Assembly (NCBI GenBank): GCA_018652685.1
Contig: JABIBQ010000070.1
Location: 1 to 36,200, forward strand
Length of the DNA: 36,200 bases
Source of the DNA: Candidatus Bathyarchaeota archaeon
Lineage (GTDB): Archaea > Thermoproteota > Bathyarchaeia > TCS64
Direction of reading: 5' to 3'
Made by a program: the position numbers and the translations under genes. Of the stretch, positions 7,194-14,273 are shown one piece after another (the first letter of the stretch is position 1; every line of letters begins with the position of its first letter). Below the pieces are notes generated by a model. The model was not told the DNA's origin. It ran no database searches and saw only the letters and a list, made by a program, of their open reading frames with translations.

Positions 7194-7709
7194 TTACCAC
7201 TTTTCGTGGTGGACCCTGTCCTCGTTGTACCTATCTGAGGGAGGCTTCTCCTCGTCAGGTACGCCAATTGCGATTACTCCCAGTGGGAAAATGGTTTTCG
7301 GTAGTTCGAGTAGGTCCCTGATCTTGTACACGATATCATCGTTTGGGTATAGGCCACACCAGGTTGCTCCGTAACCCATGGCGTGTACCGCCAGTAGGAT
7401 GTTCTCGATGGCCGCTGAACAGTCCTGCTGCCAGAACCCTGGGCATGTCTGTAGCTCCGGGTCCGCGCATACGGTGATGCCAAGGGCTGCCTTTTTGAGC
7501 ATGCCTGTGTATGGTTGAATCTCGTTAATCTTGTCGTGGGTCTCCTTGCTCTTTGTGACTACAAAGTGCCAGGGCTGCTGGTTACATGCAGATGGTGCCG
7601 CCATGGCCGACTCAAGTATTGTCTTTATGTCTGCTTCCGGGATGTCCTCTCCGGTGAACTTGCGGATACTTCTCCTGCTAAGTATGATGTCAATAAATTC
7701 CTGACTCAT
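7194..7709 (-). CDS. Nitroreductase family FMN-dependent oxidoreductase, paralogue 1
   Basis: A flavoprotein of about 171 residues that would use NAD(P)H to reduce quinones, nitro compounds or related acceptors; the true substrate is unknown. FMN-binding SRRSIRKFTGEDIP at the N-terminus, MAAPSACNQQPWHFVVT, the DCSAAIENILLAVHAMGYGATW helix and the GVIAIGVPDEEKPPSDRYNEDRVHHEKW tail are family hallmarks. In-frame ATGs at 7721, 7715 and 7709 compete. A minus-strand TATA TTTAAGAAAC (7731-7740) predicts initiation near 7710, favouring a leaderless start at 7709 (MSQEFIDIIL). Its closest relative here is the gene at 8292-8798. Confidence 0.88.
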   Translation of the reverse strand: MSQEFIDIILSRRSIRKFTGEDIPEADIKTILESAMAAPSACNQQPWHFVVTKSKETHDKINEIQPYTGMLKKAALGITVCADPELQTCPGFWQQDCSAAIENILLAVHAMGYGATWCGLYPNDDIVYKIRDLLELPKTIFPLGVIAIGVPDEEKPPSDRYNEDRVHHEKW

Positions 7710-7758
7710 GAACATACCCATCCAGTCCGAGTTTCTTAAATGATTCGAAGGAGGGAGG

Positions 7759-7887
7759 TCAGGAGAGGTCCTTGTTGATACCTAGTTGCTTGAATATTGA
7801 ACGAAGGGCCTCTATTATCGCAGGTTCTGCTGGTGTTATCGCCTCTGTAATTACATAGACTTCCTTGGGGAACAATGTAGTACTCAT
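7759..7887 (-). CDS. 42-residue microprotein, translationally coupled to the upstream RHH-like gene
   Basis: The short reading frame runs from ATG 7887 to TGA 7759 (begins MSTTLFPKEVYVITEAITPA, ends GINKDLS). Its start overlaps the stop of the 110-residue gene in an ATGA junction and is preceded by a perfect GGAGGTGA ribosome-binding site, the best in the neighbourhood. The composition is soluble and mildly amphipathic (IIEALRSIFKQLGI helix), with no cysteine or transmembrane segment. It has no recognised family. The coupling suggests a stoichiometric partner or small inhibitor of the RHH-like protein. Confidence 0.7.
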   Translation of the reverse strand: MSTTLFPKEVYVITEAITPAEPAIIEALRSIFKQLGINKDLS

Positions 7888-8216
7888 TCATTTTCACCTC
7901 CAGTAAACTGTTTCATCCATTTTGTGCGTGAACTAGACTCGGTCATTACCTGGTTGTATGCAGATAGGACGTCGGTGTCAATGGTTTTGTTGAAGGTGTC
8001 GAAGTACCATGCCAATATATTGTAGGGATTGAACTGTGTATTTACGTTCTGGAGGTATGATGCCAGGATAAGTGCTACTTCTCTAAATTGTAGTGATCGG
8101 TACACGATATCATTGTAGTTTATACGTTCGTTTCCGAGTCCAGAGATCTCGTCCTTGACGTCATCTAAAACTGACCTCAGCTTCTTATCGATCTGTATAG
8201 TCGTTTTATCGGACAT
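7884..8216 (-). CDS. Ribbon-helix-helix-like small DNA-binding protein
   Basis: A protein of 110 residues. The N-terminal KTTIQIDKKLRSVLDDVKDE has the alternating polar/hydrophobic strand followed by a helix seen in MetJ/Arc (RHH) regulators, and NYNDIVYRSLQF could be the second helix. The C-terminal 60 residues are aromatic-rich and unassigned (VNTQFNPYNILAWYFDTFN). It is followed by the overlapping 42-residue gene. The promoter carries ATAACA half-sites and a TATA box within a dyad, suggesting autorepression. An antitoxin-like role is conceivable, but no toxin is recognised; a dedicated regulator of the flanking nitroreductases fits equally well. Confidence 0.7.
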   Translation of the reverse strand: MSDKTTIQIDKKLRSVLDDVKDEISGLGNERINYNDIVYRSLQFREVALILASYLQNVNTQFNPYNILAWYFDTFNKTIDTDVLSAYNQVMTESSSRTKWMKQFTGGENE

Positions 8217-8276
8217 GTTATAGACCTCTAATAGTTTACTAATAAGAGAACTATAACATTACTATAAATATGTTAT
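8216..8276. promoter_or_regulatory. ATAACAT half-site cluster in the RHH-like gene promoter
   Basis: ATAACAT (8253-8259) and ATGTTAT (8270-8276) form a dyad with a 10-nt spacer that encloses the minus-strand TATA TATTTATAG. A third half, TGTTATAG at 8216-8223, is an exact inverse of CTATAACA at 8251-8258. The layout looks like an operator that blocks TATA binding. Confidence 0.55.
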
Positions 8277-8291
8277 GGTGGTGGTATAGGA

Positions 8292-8798
8292 TTACCACTT
8301 GTTCTTGTGGACCCTGTCCTCGTCGTAGTTCTCACGGGGAGGTTTCACAACAGTAGTCACGCCCAGGGACACTATACCAAGCGGTGTGACATTGTCAGGG
8401 ATCTCGAACAGGTCTTTCGTTCCTTTGATCAAAGCCTCACTCGGGTGGACCCCGAGCCAGACCGCCCCATACCCCATCGCGTGTGCCGCTAACAGCATGT
8501 TCTGTGTAGCTGCCGCGCAATCATGTATCCAGAAATCTGTATCCTGGACCTGGGTATCGCCTAAAATAACGATCGCATGGCTGGCCTGCTCCAACATCTT
8601 GGAGTACGGGTGGTACTCAGGTATCTTATCAAGCGCCTCCCTTTCATCAACAACTATGAAATGCCAGGGTTTGTTGTTGTGAGCACTGGGGGCATTCATC
8701 GCTGCCTCCAGTAATACCTTGATGTTCCCGTCAGGGATCTTCTCGCCCGTATAGTTCCTGATGCTCCTCCTACCCATAATTGCATTCAATGCTTCCAT
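8292..8798 (-). CDS. Nitroreductase family FMN-dependent oxidoreductase, paralogue 2
   Basis: A protein of 168 residues sharing the complete motif set of the gene at 7194: GRRSIRNYTGEKIP, MNAPSAHNNKPWHFIVVD, DCAAATQNMLLAAHAMGYGAVW and the PPRENYDEDRVHKNKW tail. This indicates a local duplication followed by insertion of, or conservation around, the RHH-like cassette. The start at ATG 8798 (MEALNAIMGRRS) has a GGTGAT ribosome-binding site 5 nt upstream; the frame extends to TTG 8822. It is divergent from the methyltransferase gene, the two start codons being only 46 nt apart. The substrate is unknown. Confidence 0.87.
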   Translation of the reverse strand: MEALNAIMGRRSIRNYTGEKIPDGNIKVLLEAAMNAPSAHNNKPWHFIVVDEREALDKIPEYHPYSKMLEQASHAIVILGDTQVQDTDFWIHDCAAATQNMLLAAHAMGYGAVWLGVHPSEALIKGTKDLFEIPDNVTPLGIVSLGVTTVVKPPRENYDEDRVHKNKW

Positions 8799-8844
8799 GT
8801 ATATCACCCAAAAAGAATACAAACCCCTATATCAAACATAGCCC

Positions 8845-9378
8845 ATGAGCCAGCCGGACAAGAGCCGCGTTAAGGCGAGGTACGACGAGTTGGGAGGGAA
8901 GCTGTACAATGTCCGGTACATGGAGGAACAGACAGCAAAATACGAGCATATTTTGGCTTACTTAGGTAGGGGTAAAACACTGGATAATGGCTGCGGCACC
9001 GGGCTATTTTTGCCATTTCTTGACCAATATTCAGTGGGACTGGACATATCCTCCAAGTTATTGAAGGAAGCCCGAGAGAAAGCTGGAAACCGCGCCCTTG
9101 TCCAGGGTGACTCAGAGAACCTGCCGTTCAGGGCGGCTGTCTTTGATAACATGGTATCTATAACTGTGATTCAGAATTTACCCAGCTCAAATAAACTAGT
9201 CGCTGAATCGTCAAGAGTAGTCACACAAAATGGTACCCTAGTTATCAGCTCTCTAAAACGTGTCTACTCCGAGGATGAGTTCAGTAATCTGGTGGAAACG
9301 GGTGGGTTGACAGTAAATATCGTGAATGATATCGAAAACATCAACGACTGGATAGCTGTAATAAGAAACACACGATAG
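8845..9378 (+). CDS. Class I SAM-dependent methyltransferase
   Basis: A small methyltransferase of 177 residues. SAM-binding motif I is LDNGCGTGLFLPFL, with motif II YSVGLDISSKLLKEAREKA, a motif-III region LVQGDSENLPFRAAVFD and IQNLPSSNKLVAESSRVV. This is the compact UbiE/Methyltransf_11 architecture without an extra substrate domain, so the acceptor cannot be read. The ATG at 8845 is preceded by CTATATC and shares its short promoter with the divergent nitroreductase. Confidence 0.87.
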   Translation: MSQPDKSRVKARYDELGGKLYNVRYMEEQTAKYEHILAYLGRGKTLDNGCGTGLFLPFLDQYSVGLDISSKLLKEAREKAGNRALVQGDSENLPFRAAVFDNMVSITVIQNLPSSNKLVAESSRVVTQNGTLVISSLKRVYSEDEFSNLVETGGLTVNIVNDIENINDWIAVIRNTR

Positions 9379-9449
9379 AAGAGTATGTAAATGTCTAGTT
9401 CAGAAGGTTTTTATAGCCTGCACATCGCACATGTAACAATTCACAAAAG

Positions 9450-9710
9450 GTGCAATACTTGGAACGAAGAAAAAAACCATTGAATGTTTTGATGAAATCA
9501 AATGGAAGTAACGTGGAAATCGCACTCAAGGGAAGGGGTTCATACAGGGGAAAGCTGGTTCGTGCAGACGGATACATGAACATGATCCTCAAGGACTCTA
9601 AGGAGTACGATAAAACTGGGCTAGTCGCCAAGTATGGAGACATATTCATCCGTGGTAACAACGTTGTTTACGTTGTGATCGACCCAAAGACCCTCGCCCC
9701 AGGCGAGTAA
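9450..9710 (+). CDS. Sm-like archaeal protein (LSm)
   Basis: A protein of 86 residues that would form a heptameric RNA-binding ring. Sm1 motif: VEIALKGRGSYRGKLVRADGYMN; Sm2 motif: YGDIFIRGNNVVYVV, with the diagnostic IRGNN. The GTG start at 9450 follows a TATA TTTTTATAG (9408-9416) by a distance implying a leader of about 12 nt. Archaeal LSm proteins act in small-RNA metabolism. It is co-oriented with ubiX, 60 nt away. Confidence 0.92.
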   Translation: MQYLERRKKPLNVLMKSNGSNVEIALKGRGSYRGKLVRADGYMNMILKDSKEYDKTGLVAKYGDIFIRGNNVVYVVIDPKTLAPGE

Positions 9711-9770
9711 ACCTCTCCTTTAGAACACGTTATTATACACCAGAGCTTCTCAGAGTTAGTTGATATCTCC

Positions 9771-10325
9771 ATGAAAGTGATTGTAGCCGTAACAGGGGCA
9801 TCAGGCACATTATACGCTGAGGGGTTTCTCAAGGCGGCAAAGGAACACAGTATAGAGACCCATCTTATAATCACTGAAGCTGGGACGAAAGTATCTAAAC
9901 ACGAGCTTGGAGGAACAGATGGACTTGTCAAACTAGCTGATGCCGTCTATGATCAAGATGACTTGCTAGCCGGGATAGCGAGTGGAAGCCACAACGTTGA
10001 CGCCATGGTCATAGTACCTTGTACAATGAAGTCCATTTCAGCGGTAGCCCACGGGTTCGCAGACAACCTCGTTACAAGGGCAGCCGATGTGCAGCTCAAG
10101 GAGGGGAGGCCGTTGATTTTGGTTCCGAGGGAGACACCGGTTCACGCGATCCACCTGGAGAACATGGCAAAGTTAGCCCATATGGGCGCGGTAATCCTCC
10201 CAGCGATGCCCGGGTTCTATCATGACCCAAAGAGCATTCAAGACTTAGTTGATTTCATCACTGGCAAGATCCTTGATCAGCTTGGTAAGAAAAACAACTT
10301 GTACAGGCGATGGGGATCAGACTAG
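9771..10325 (+). CDS. ubiX: Flavin prenyltransferase UbiX
   Basis: UbiX attaches dimethylallyl to reduced FMN, making prenylated FMN, the cofactor of UbiD decarboxylases. Flavoprotein signatures are VAVTGASGTLYAEGFLKAA, VIVPCTMKSISAVAHGFADNL, LILVPRETPVHAIHLENMAKL and GAVILPAMPGFY. The length of 184 residues is normal. The partner UbiD is not in this window. The stop codon overlaps the end of the convergent HD gene by 9 nt. Confidence 0.93.
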   Translation: MKVIVAVTGASGTLYAEGFLKAAKEHSIETHLIITEAGTKVSKHELGGTDGLVKLADAVYDQDDLLAGIASGSHNVDAMVIVPCTMKSISAVAHGFADNLVTRAADVQLKEGRPLILVPRETPVHAIHLENMAKLAHMGAVILPAMPGFYHDPKSIQDLVDFITGKILDQLGKKNNLYRRWGSD

Positions 10326-10883
10326 ACCTTTGAGCTCCCTACCAATCTGTTCAAGGTAGGATAGCATGAAATCGTGGCGCTTTGCAGCCATATCTTTCGC
10401 CATCTCTGTATAGAGTATATCCTTTAGGTTGAGCAGCTTCTCGTGAAAGTGGCCGATAAAATCCTCTATTGGCCTGCCGTGCTCGACCCCGTATTGTGCT
10501 GCTCTGTACACTCCGACTGCCCCAATTGCATCAAGCTTGTCTGCATCGCTAAGAATCCGGGCCTCGAGGGTCAATGCCTCGCCTCCAACCGAGAAACTAT
10601 GGACCTTGATGGCATGTACAATGCTGTTGATGGTGTCAACATCCCACACCTTATCCATCAATATCTCCTTGGCCTGGACCGCGCTGTGTGAAGCGTGGTC
10701 ATCGTTTGGTCGACCTATATCATGCAAAATCGCCGCAGGTATAAGCACGACCATGTCAGCGTTACACTCGATGCCTATTGCCTCACATAAGTTAATGACG
10801 CGCTCAGTATGGTCGTACCCGTGGCACCCACTGGACTCCTGTCTCGCCCTAGAAATATCCTCAAGCTCGGAATAATCGATCAC
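10317..10883 (-). CDS. HD-domain phosphohydrolase
   Basis: A protein of 188 residues with the complete metal site of the YedJ/YpgQ-like HD family: HGYDHTERV near residue 21, the HD doublet in ILHDIGR (residues 54-55), HSAVQA, and LSDADKLDAIGAVGVYRAA. The substrate is unknown; nucleotides are usual for the superfamily. It starts with GTG at 10883, overlapping the stop of the OB-fold gene in a GTGA junction, so the two are translationally coupled. The 3' end overlaps ubiX by 9 nt. Confidence 0.88.
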   Translation of the reverse strand: MIDYSELEDISRARQESSGCHGYDHTERVINLCEAIGIECNADMVVLIPAAILHDIGRPNDDHASHSAVQAKEILMDKVWDVDTINSIVHAIKVHSFSVGGEALTLEARILSDADKLDAIGAVGVYRAAQYGVEHGRPIEDFIGHFHEKLLNLKDILYTEMAKDMAAKRHDFMLSYLEQIGRELKGLV

Positions 10884-11176
10884 AGTTTCTCTATCCTTGA
10901 GTCCCTGCCCACGTTCACGGACAGGACTCCCTTAAAGCTACTGATGAAACAGTTTATGAGCTTAACCTTGTCCCCTGGCTTGACACTTTCAAGCTCCGAT
11001 ATCGTCTCGTTCCATACTGTGAGCTCCCTAGAAGTCATGTCATCCCGGACCTTGCCATCGACAAGTGTATGCTTCTTGCCTCGATGGGTCTCAATCTCCC
11101 TAGGCTTCTCTAGGCTAATGATGGTTACCGCTAGATCTAGCTCCTCCATACCTGGCCGCAGCTCTCCTAGGTTCAT
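10880..11176 (-). CDS. SOSS-B-like single OB-fold ssDNA-binding protein
   Basis: A protein of 98 residues closely patterned on archaeal and human SSB1-type OB folds: ELRPGMEELDLAVTIISL, then the strand VDGKVRDDMTSRELTVWNE, VKPGDKVKLINCFISSFKG and VLSVNVGRDSRIEKL. The family binds single-stranded nucleic acid in DNA repair or replication. A TTG at 11182 is in frame, but ATG 11176 matches the family N-terminus. A minus-strand TATA-like CTTTTATCG lies about 30 nt upstream. It is the first gene of a two-gene unit with the HD hydrolase. Confidence 0.85.
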   Translation of the reverse strand: MNLGELRPGMEELDLAVTIISLEKPREIETHRGKKHTLVDGKVRDDMTSRELTVWNETISELESVKPGDKVKLINCFISSFKGVLSVNVGRDSRIEKL

Positions 11177-11247
11177 TTTCAATGTCTGGTGTATTGTTTA
11201 CTCGATAAAAGGGTATACCCAGTCCGTCTTATTATGCTCAAAGAATA

Positions 11248-12678
11248 ATGATAAAACGCTGGGGCGTACAATATGCCATGATGAGCCACGTTCTTGAGTG
11301 CCTGAAGTGTGGGTACGGCACAAGCGACAATAACCCCGTCACGGTTTGCGCTGAATGCGGGGGTTTGATGGAGTATCGGCTCGTCAATGATAATATAAAA
11401 TTCAACGGCCCGCTGACATTCTGGCGTTACAAGGTGGTCCTGCCGAAGATATCCACGACGGTGAGCCTAGGCGAGGGAGGCACACCCCTGCAGAAGGCAG
11501 AGAGGTTGGCAGAGTCTCTCCACTTCAAAAACCTGTACCTCAAGGACGAGACCAGGAACCCCACCAACAGCTTCAAGGACAGGTCCGCCAGCCTAATCAT
11601 CTCCGACGCCAAGAGCAGGGGCTATGATTCAGTTGTCTGCGCCACAAACGGCAACCACGGAGCATCAATCGCCGCCTACTCGGCCAGGGAGGATATCAAC
11701 TGCAACCTAGTGGTGCCCAGCATGGTTGATATGGGCAAGCTGGCCCAAATGATGATGTACGACGCAAAGATCGTCCAGAAAGGAGACCGAATCGAAGAGG
11801 CTATCGCGATGGCCAAGGAGCTAGAGGAGGAGATGGACTGGTACCAGGCCACAACCGAGCTGAACCCGCTAGCCATCGAAGCACTCAAGACAATCAGTTA
11901 CGAGATCGTGGAGCAAGAGGGAGTGCCTGACTGGGTAATCGTTGCCATGGGAAGCGGAGCGACTCTCCATGCGATCTGGAAGGGATTCAAGGAGATGGAG
12001 ATGTTTGGTATGATCGAAAAAAAGCCGGCGTTGATCGGGGTACAGGCTGTGGGATGCGCCCCCATTTCCCGGGCTTTCTCGGAGGATTCGGACGAACCTA
12101 TCAAGATCGAGGACGGGAACACCAATGCCTCCGCCATCAGGGTCAAGGAGCCGCTGTACGGGAAACTGGCTCTTAACGCCCTCAGGGACTCAAATGGCTT
12201 CGCCGTCTCTGTTTCGGATGATGAGATGGTTGAGGCGGGCAGGGAGATCGCCGGCAAGGAGGGCATATTCGCAGAGCCGGCATCGTCGGCACCAGTTGCC
12301 TGTCTGAAATTGGCGGAGGTCCAATCGAGGATCAGCTCTGATGCAAAGATCGTGTGCCTGGTAACCAGTAGCGGACTGAAGACAGATGACATCCTGAGGA
12401 ACCTGACAAAAAGGAAAAAGGCACCCCGACTGGGGTCTAGACTCTCAACGAAGGAGAAGATCTTGAGGATCATCGAGCAGCAGCCCACCTACGGGTATGC
12501 CATCTGGAAGAGCATCGGCCTTGATATGACTATAGGTGCCGTGTACCAGCACCTCACGGACCTTGAGAGGAGGGGACTGGTTAAGTCCACTCCTGATGGT
12601 AAGAGGAAGCAGCTTGAGATTACCGAGCGGGGAAGGCGGGCCCTCCAGGCCCTTGATGACCTGCAAGTATTGCTCTAA
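11248..12678 (+). CDS. thrC: Threonine synthase with a C-terminal winged-helix domain
   Basis: The N-terminal 400 residues are a PLP-dependent threonine synthase, converting O-phosphohomoserine to threonine. A zinc-ribbon-like start (LECLKCGYG and VCAECGG) precedes the PLP lysine in TNSFKDRSAS, the phosphate/PLP loop ATNGNHGASIAAY, and VAMGSGATLHAIWKGF. After a short linker (KRKKAPRLGSRL) residues of about 401-476 form a PadR/MarR-like winged helix: TKEKILRIIEQQPTYGYAIW, GAVYQHLTDLERRGLV, GKRKQLEITERGRRAL. The frame is continuous, so this is a real fusion unless the assembly is wrong. Alternative starts at ATG 11278 or 11281 would begin MSHVLECLKCG, closer to homologues. The extra domain suggests DNA binding or a moonlighting regulator. 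Confidence 0.9.
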   Translation: MIKRWGVQYAMMSHVLECLKCGYGTSDNNPVTVCAECGGLMEYRLVNDNIKFNGPLTFWRYKVVLPKISTTVSLGEGGTPLQKAERLAESLHFKNLYLKDETRNPTNSFKDRSASLIISDAKSRGYDSVVCATNGNHGASIAAYSAREDINCNLVVPSMVDMGKLAQMMMYDAKIVQKGDRIEEAIAMAKELEEEMDWYQATTELNPLAIEALKTISYEIVEQEGVPDWVIVAMGSGATLHAIWKGFKEMEMFGMIEKKPALIGVQAVGCAPISRAFSEDSDEPIKIEDGNTNASAIRVKEPLYGKLALNALRDSNGFAVSVSDDEMVEAGREIAGKEGIFAEPASSAPVACLKLAEVQSRISSDAKIVCLVTSSGLKTDDILRNLTKRKKAPRLGSRLSTKEKILRIIEQQPTYGYAIWKSIGLDMTIGAVYQHLTDLERRGLVKSTPDGKRKQLEITERGRRALQALDDLQVLL

Positions 12679-12725
12679 GCCCATCTATCTCTGGTACCTT
12701 TAGGTTGTTTAATCGAAAAATAGTA

Positions 12726-12763
12726 TAGTTACAACTACACATTTTATATTATAGTTATAACTG
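12726..12763. promoter_or_regulatory. ECF S-component promoter: TATA flanked by two TAGTTNNAACTN dyads
   Basis: TAGTTACAACTA (12726-12737) and TAGTTATAACTG (12752-12763) flank the TATA box ATTTTATATT (12741-12750), with centres 26 bp apart. The TATA is centred about 27 nt before the ATG at 12773, so the mRNA should be leaderless. A repressor bound to both dyads would cover the core promoter. Confidence 0.65.
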
Positions 12764-12772
12764 TAATATGTT

Positions 12773-13273
12773 ATGTCATCTTTAAACACTAGACAGATAG
12801 CGGCCATAGGTGTGATGGGGGCACTGGCAACCATAGCAACTATAATGTTCGCATTCCCCATTCCCGCAACCAGCGGATACTTCAACTTTGGAGACGTAGT
12901 AGTCCAGATCTCAGCACTTGTATTTGGACCCGTAGTAGGGGCATTAGCCGGCGGACTTGGGTCTGGGTTAGCTGATCTATTAGGAGGCTGGTACACATAC
13001 GTAATACCAACGGCACTCATCAAAGGGGCTGAAGGGTACGTTACGGGTAAGCTTGCAGGAGATAAAGAGGGAAGAACCTTGAAAAAGACGATAATTGCCT
13101 GGGCAGCAGGCGCCGTTCTGATTCCTGTAGGATATTTCATATTCCAGTCTTTCTTGTATGGAGTTCCTGCAGCCGCAGTTGAGATCCCATTCAACGTGTT
13201 CCAGGCAATCGTGGCAGGTGCAATTGGAATCCCGATATCCCTCGCCCTCAAGGACCGACTGGATATCATATAA
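12773..13273 (+). CDS. ECF-type transporter substrate-binding (S) component
   Basis: A membrane protein of 166 residues with about five to six hydrophobic helices. The short N-terminal TRQIAAIGVMGALATIA helix and the FGDVVVQISALVFGPVVGAL / GGLGSGLADLLGG loop are hallmarks of ECF S components (vitamin or metabolite capture proteins). The ATPase and EcfT genes are not nearby, so it must share a module encoded elsewhere. The substrate cannot be read; HmpT-like and riboflavin-type S proteins are the nearest patterns. Expression is likely controlled by the paired dyads at its promoter. Confidence 0.82.
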   Translation: MSSLNTRQIAAIGVMGALATIATIMFAFPIPATSGYFNFGDVVVQISALVFGPVVGALAGGLGSGLADLLGGWYTYVIPTALIKGAEGYVTGKLAGDKEGRTLKKTIIAWAAGAVLIPVGYFIFQSFLYGVPAAAVEIPFNVFQAIVAGAIGIPISLALKDRLDII

Positions 13274-13296
13274 GCCCCCATCCATATTCTATCCCC

Positions 13297-14181
13297 GTGT
13301 CCTCAGCAGAAAAAGCAGCGCAGACTTTAACGAAGGTAGACAAGCACGATATCCGTGTTCTGTCGGCTATCGAGCTGGGGATGATAAAATACCATGTTGT
13401 CCCTCCCCGTGAACTAGTGAGGATCACAGGTTTTTCAGAGCGTAGGGTGGATTTCTATCTCAATCGGCTTTACCGGAATGATCTCATTTATCGGCAGAGT
13501 GACCCGTACCTGGGTTATCTCATGAATTATACGGCCTACGACATGCTAGCCCTGAACGCCATCGTAAAATCCAGACTCATCGAGTTCCTCGGCCCATCGA
13601 TAGGGGTAGGGAAAGAGGCTGATGTGTTTGAGGGTGTAACCTCCGATGATATCACCGTCGCGGTAAAGTTCCACAGGCTGGGCAGAACCAGCTTCAGGGA
13701 CACGAAGAGGAAAAGGGAATATCTGGCAGAACGGAGGCACACCTCCTGGTTACACCAGTCTCGTTTGGCTGCTGAGTTCGAGTTCAAGGCGTTGCAGTTG
13801 ATGTACGATGCCGGGGTTAGCGTTCCAAAGCCTATCCACCAGAACAGACACGTCATTATTATGGAATTCATCAAGGGAGGCCAGCTATCTGACATCATAA
13901 GCCTGGAGGAGCCCGAGGAATTCCTAATGGGCATCCTTGACAATATGAGGATAGTCTTCAAGGCGGGGGTTATCCATACTGACCTCAGCGAGTACAATAT
14001 TATGATCGACGAGGACGGCAAGGACTGGATAATTGATTGGCCACAGTACATCTTAACGGACCATAGAAACGCCGAGGAGATCCTGGCTAGGGACATCGGG
14101 AACGTTGCTTATTACTTCATGAGAAAACACGGGACCTCCATGACGAACCAGGAGGCAGTGGAATACGTCAAGAACGAGTGA
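13297..14181 (+). CDS. rio2: RIO2-type serine/threonine protein kinase
   Basis: A protein of 294 residues. The N-terminal winged helix (residues 15-90: HDIRVLSAIELGM, ITGFSERRVDFYLNRLY) is diagnostic of RIO2. The kinase part has the loop GVGKEADVFEG, Lys in VAVKFHRLGRTSF, catalytic Asp in HTDLSEYNIM and metal-binding Asp in IIDWPQ. Archaeal RIO2 acts in small ribosomal subunit maturation. The GTG start at 13297 lies 23 nt after the ECF stop, so the two may be co-transcribed. Confidence 0.95.
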   Translation: MSSAEKAAQTLTKVDKHDIRVLSAIELGMIKYHVVPPRELVRITGFSERRVDFYLNRLYRNDLIYRQSDPYLGYLMNYTAYDMLALNAIVKSRLIEFLGPSIGVGKEADVFEGVTSDDITVAVKFHRLGRTSFRDTKRKREYLAERRHTSWLHQSRLAAEFEFKALQLMYDAGVSVPKPIHQNRHVIIMEFIKGGQLSDIISLEEPEEFLMGILDNMRIVFKAGVIHTDLSEYNIMIDEDGKDWIIDWPQYILTDHRNAEEILARDIGNVAYYFMRKHGTSMTNQEAVEYVKNE

Positions 14182-14241
14182 TTTACCCGAAACCATTTAC
14201 TGGGTATGTTTCCAAAAAACCTCTTCCAACATTTTAATAAT

Positions 14242-14268
14242 ATACTAGCACACGCGCGTAGTATTTTT
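14242..14268. terminator. Hairpin with T-run after RIO2
   Basis: ATACTA-N11-TAGTAT followed by TTTT lies in the 92-nt gap between convergent rio2 and the DUF1724-type regulator gene. The same gap also holds TTACCC (14182-14187) and GGGTA (14202-14206), resembling the core of motif B with a longer spacer. Confidence 0.4.
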
Positions 14269-14273
14269 CTGAT

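Noticed and set aside
7759-8216. RHH/microprotein pair called as a classical toxin-antitoxin module
   Set aside because: The second protein shows no toxin-family motifs (no RelE, MazF, PIN or HEPN residues), so only a generic coupled regulator is supported.
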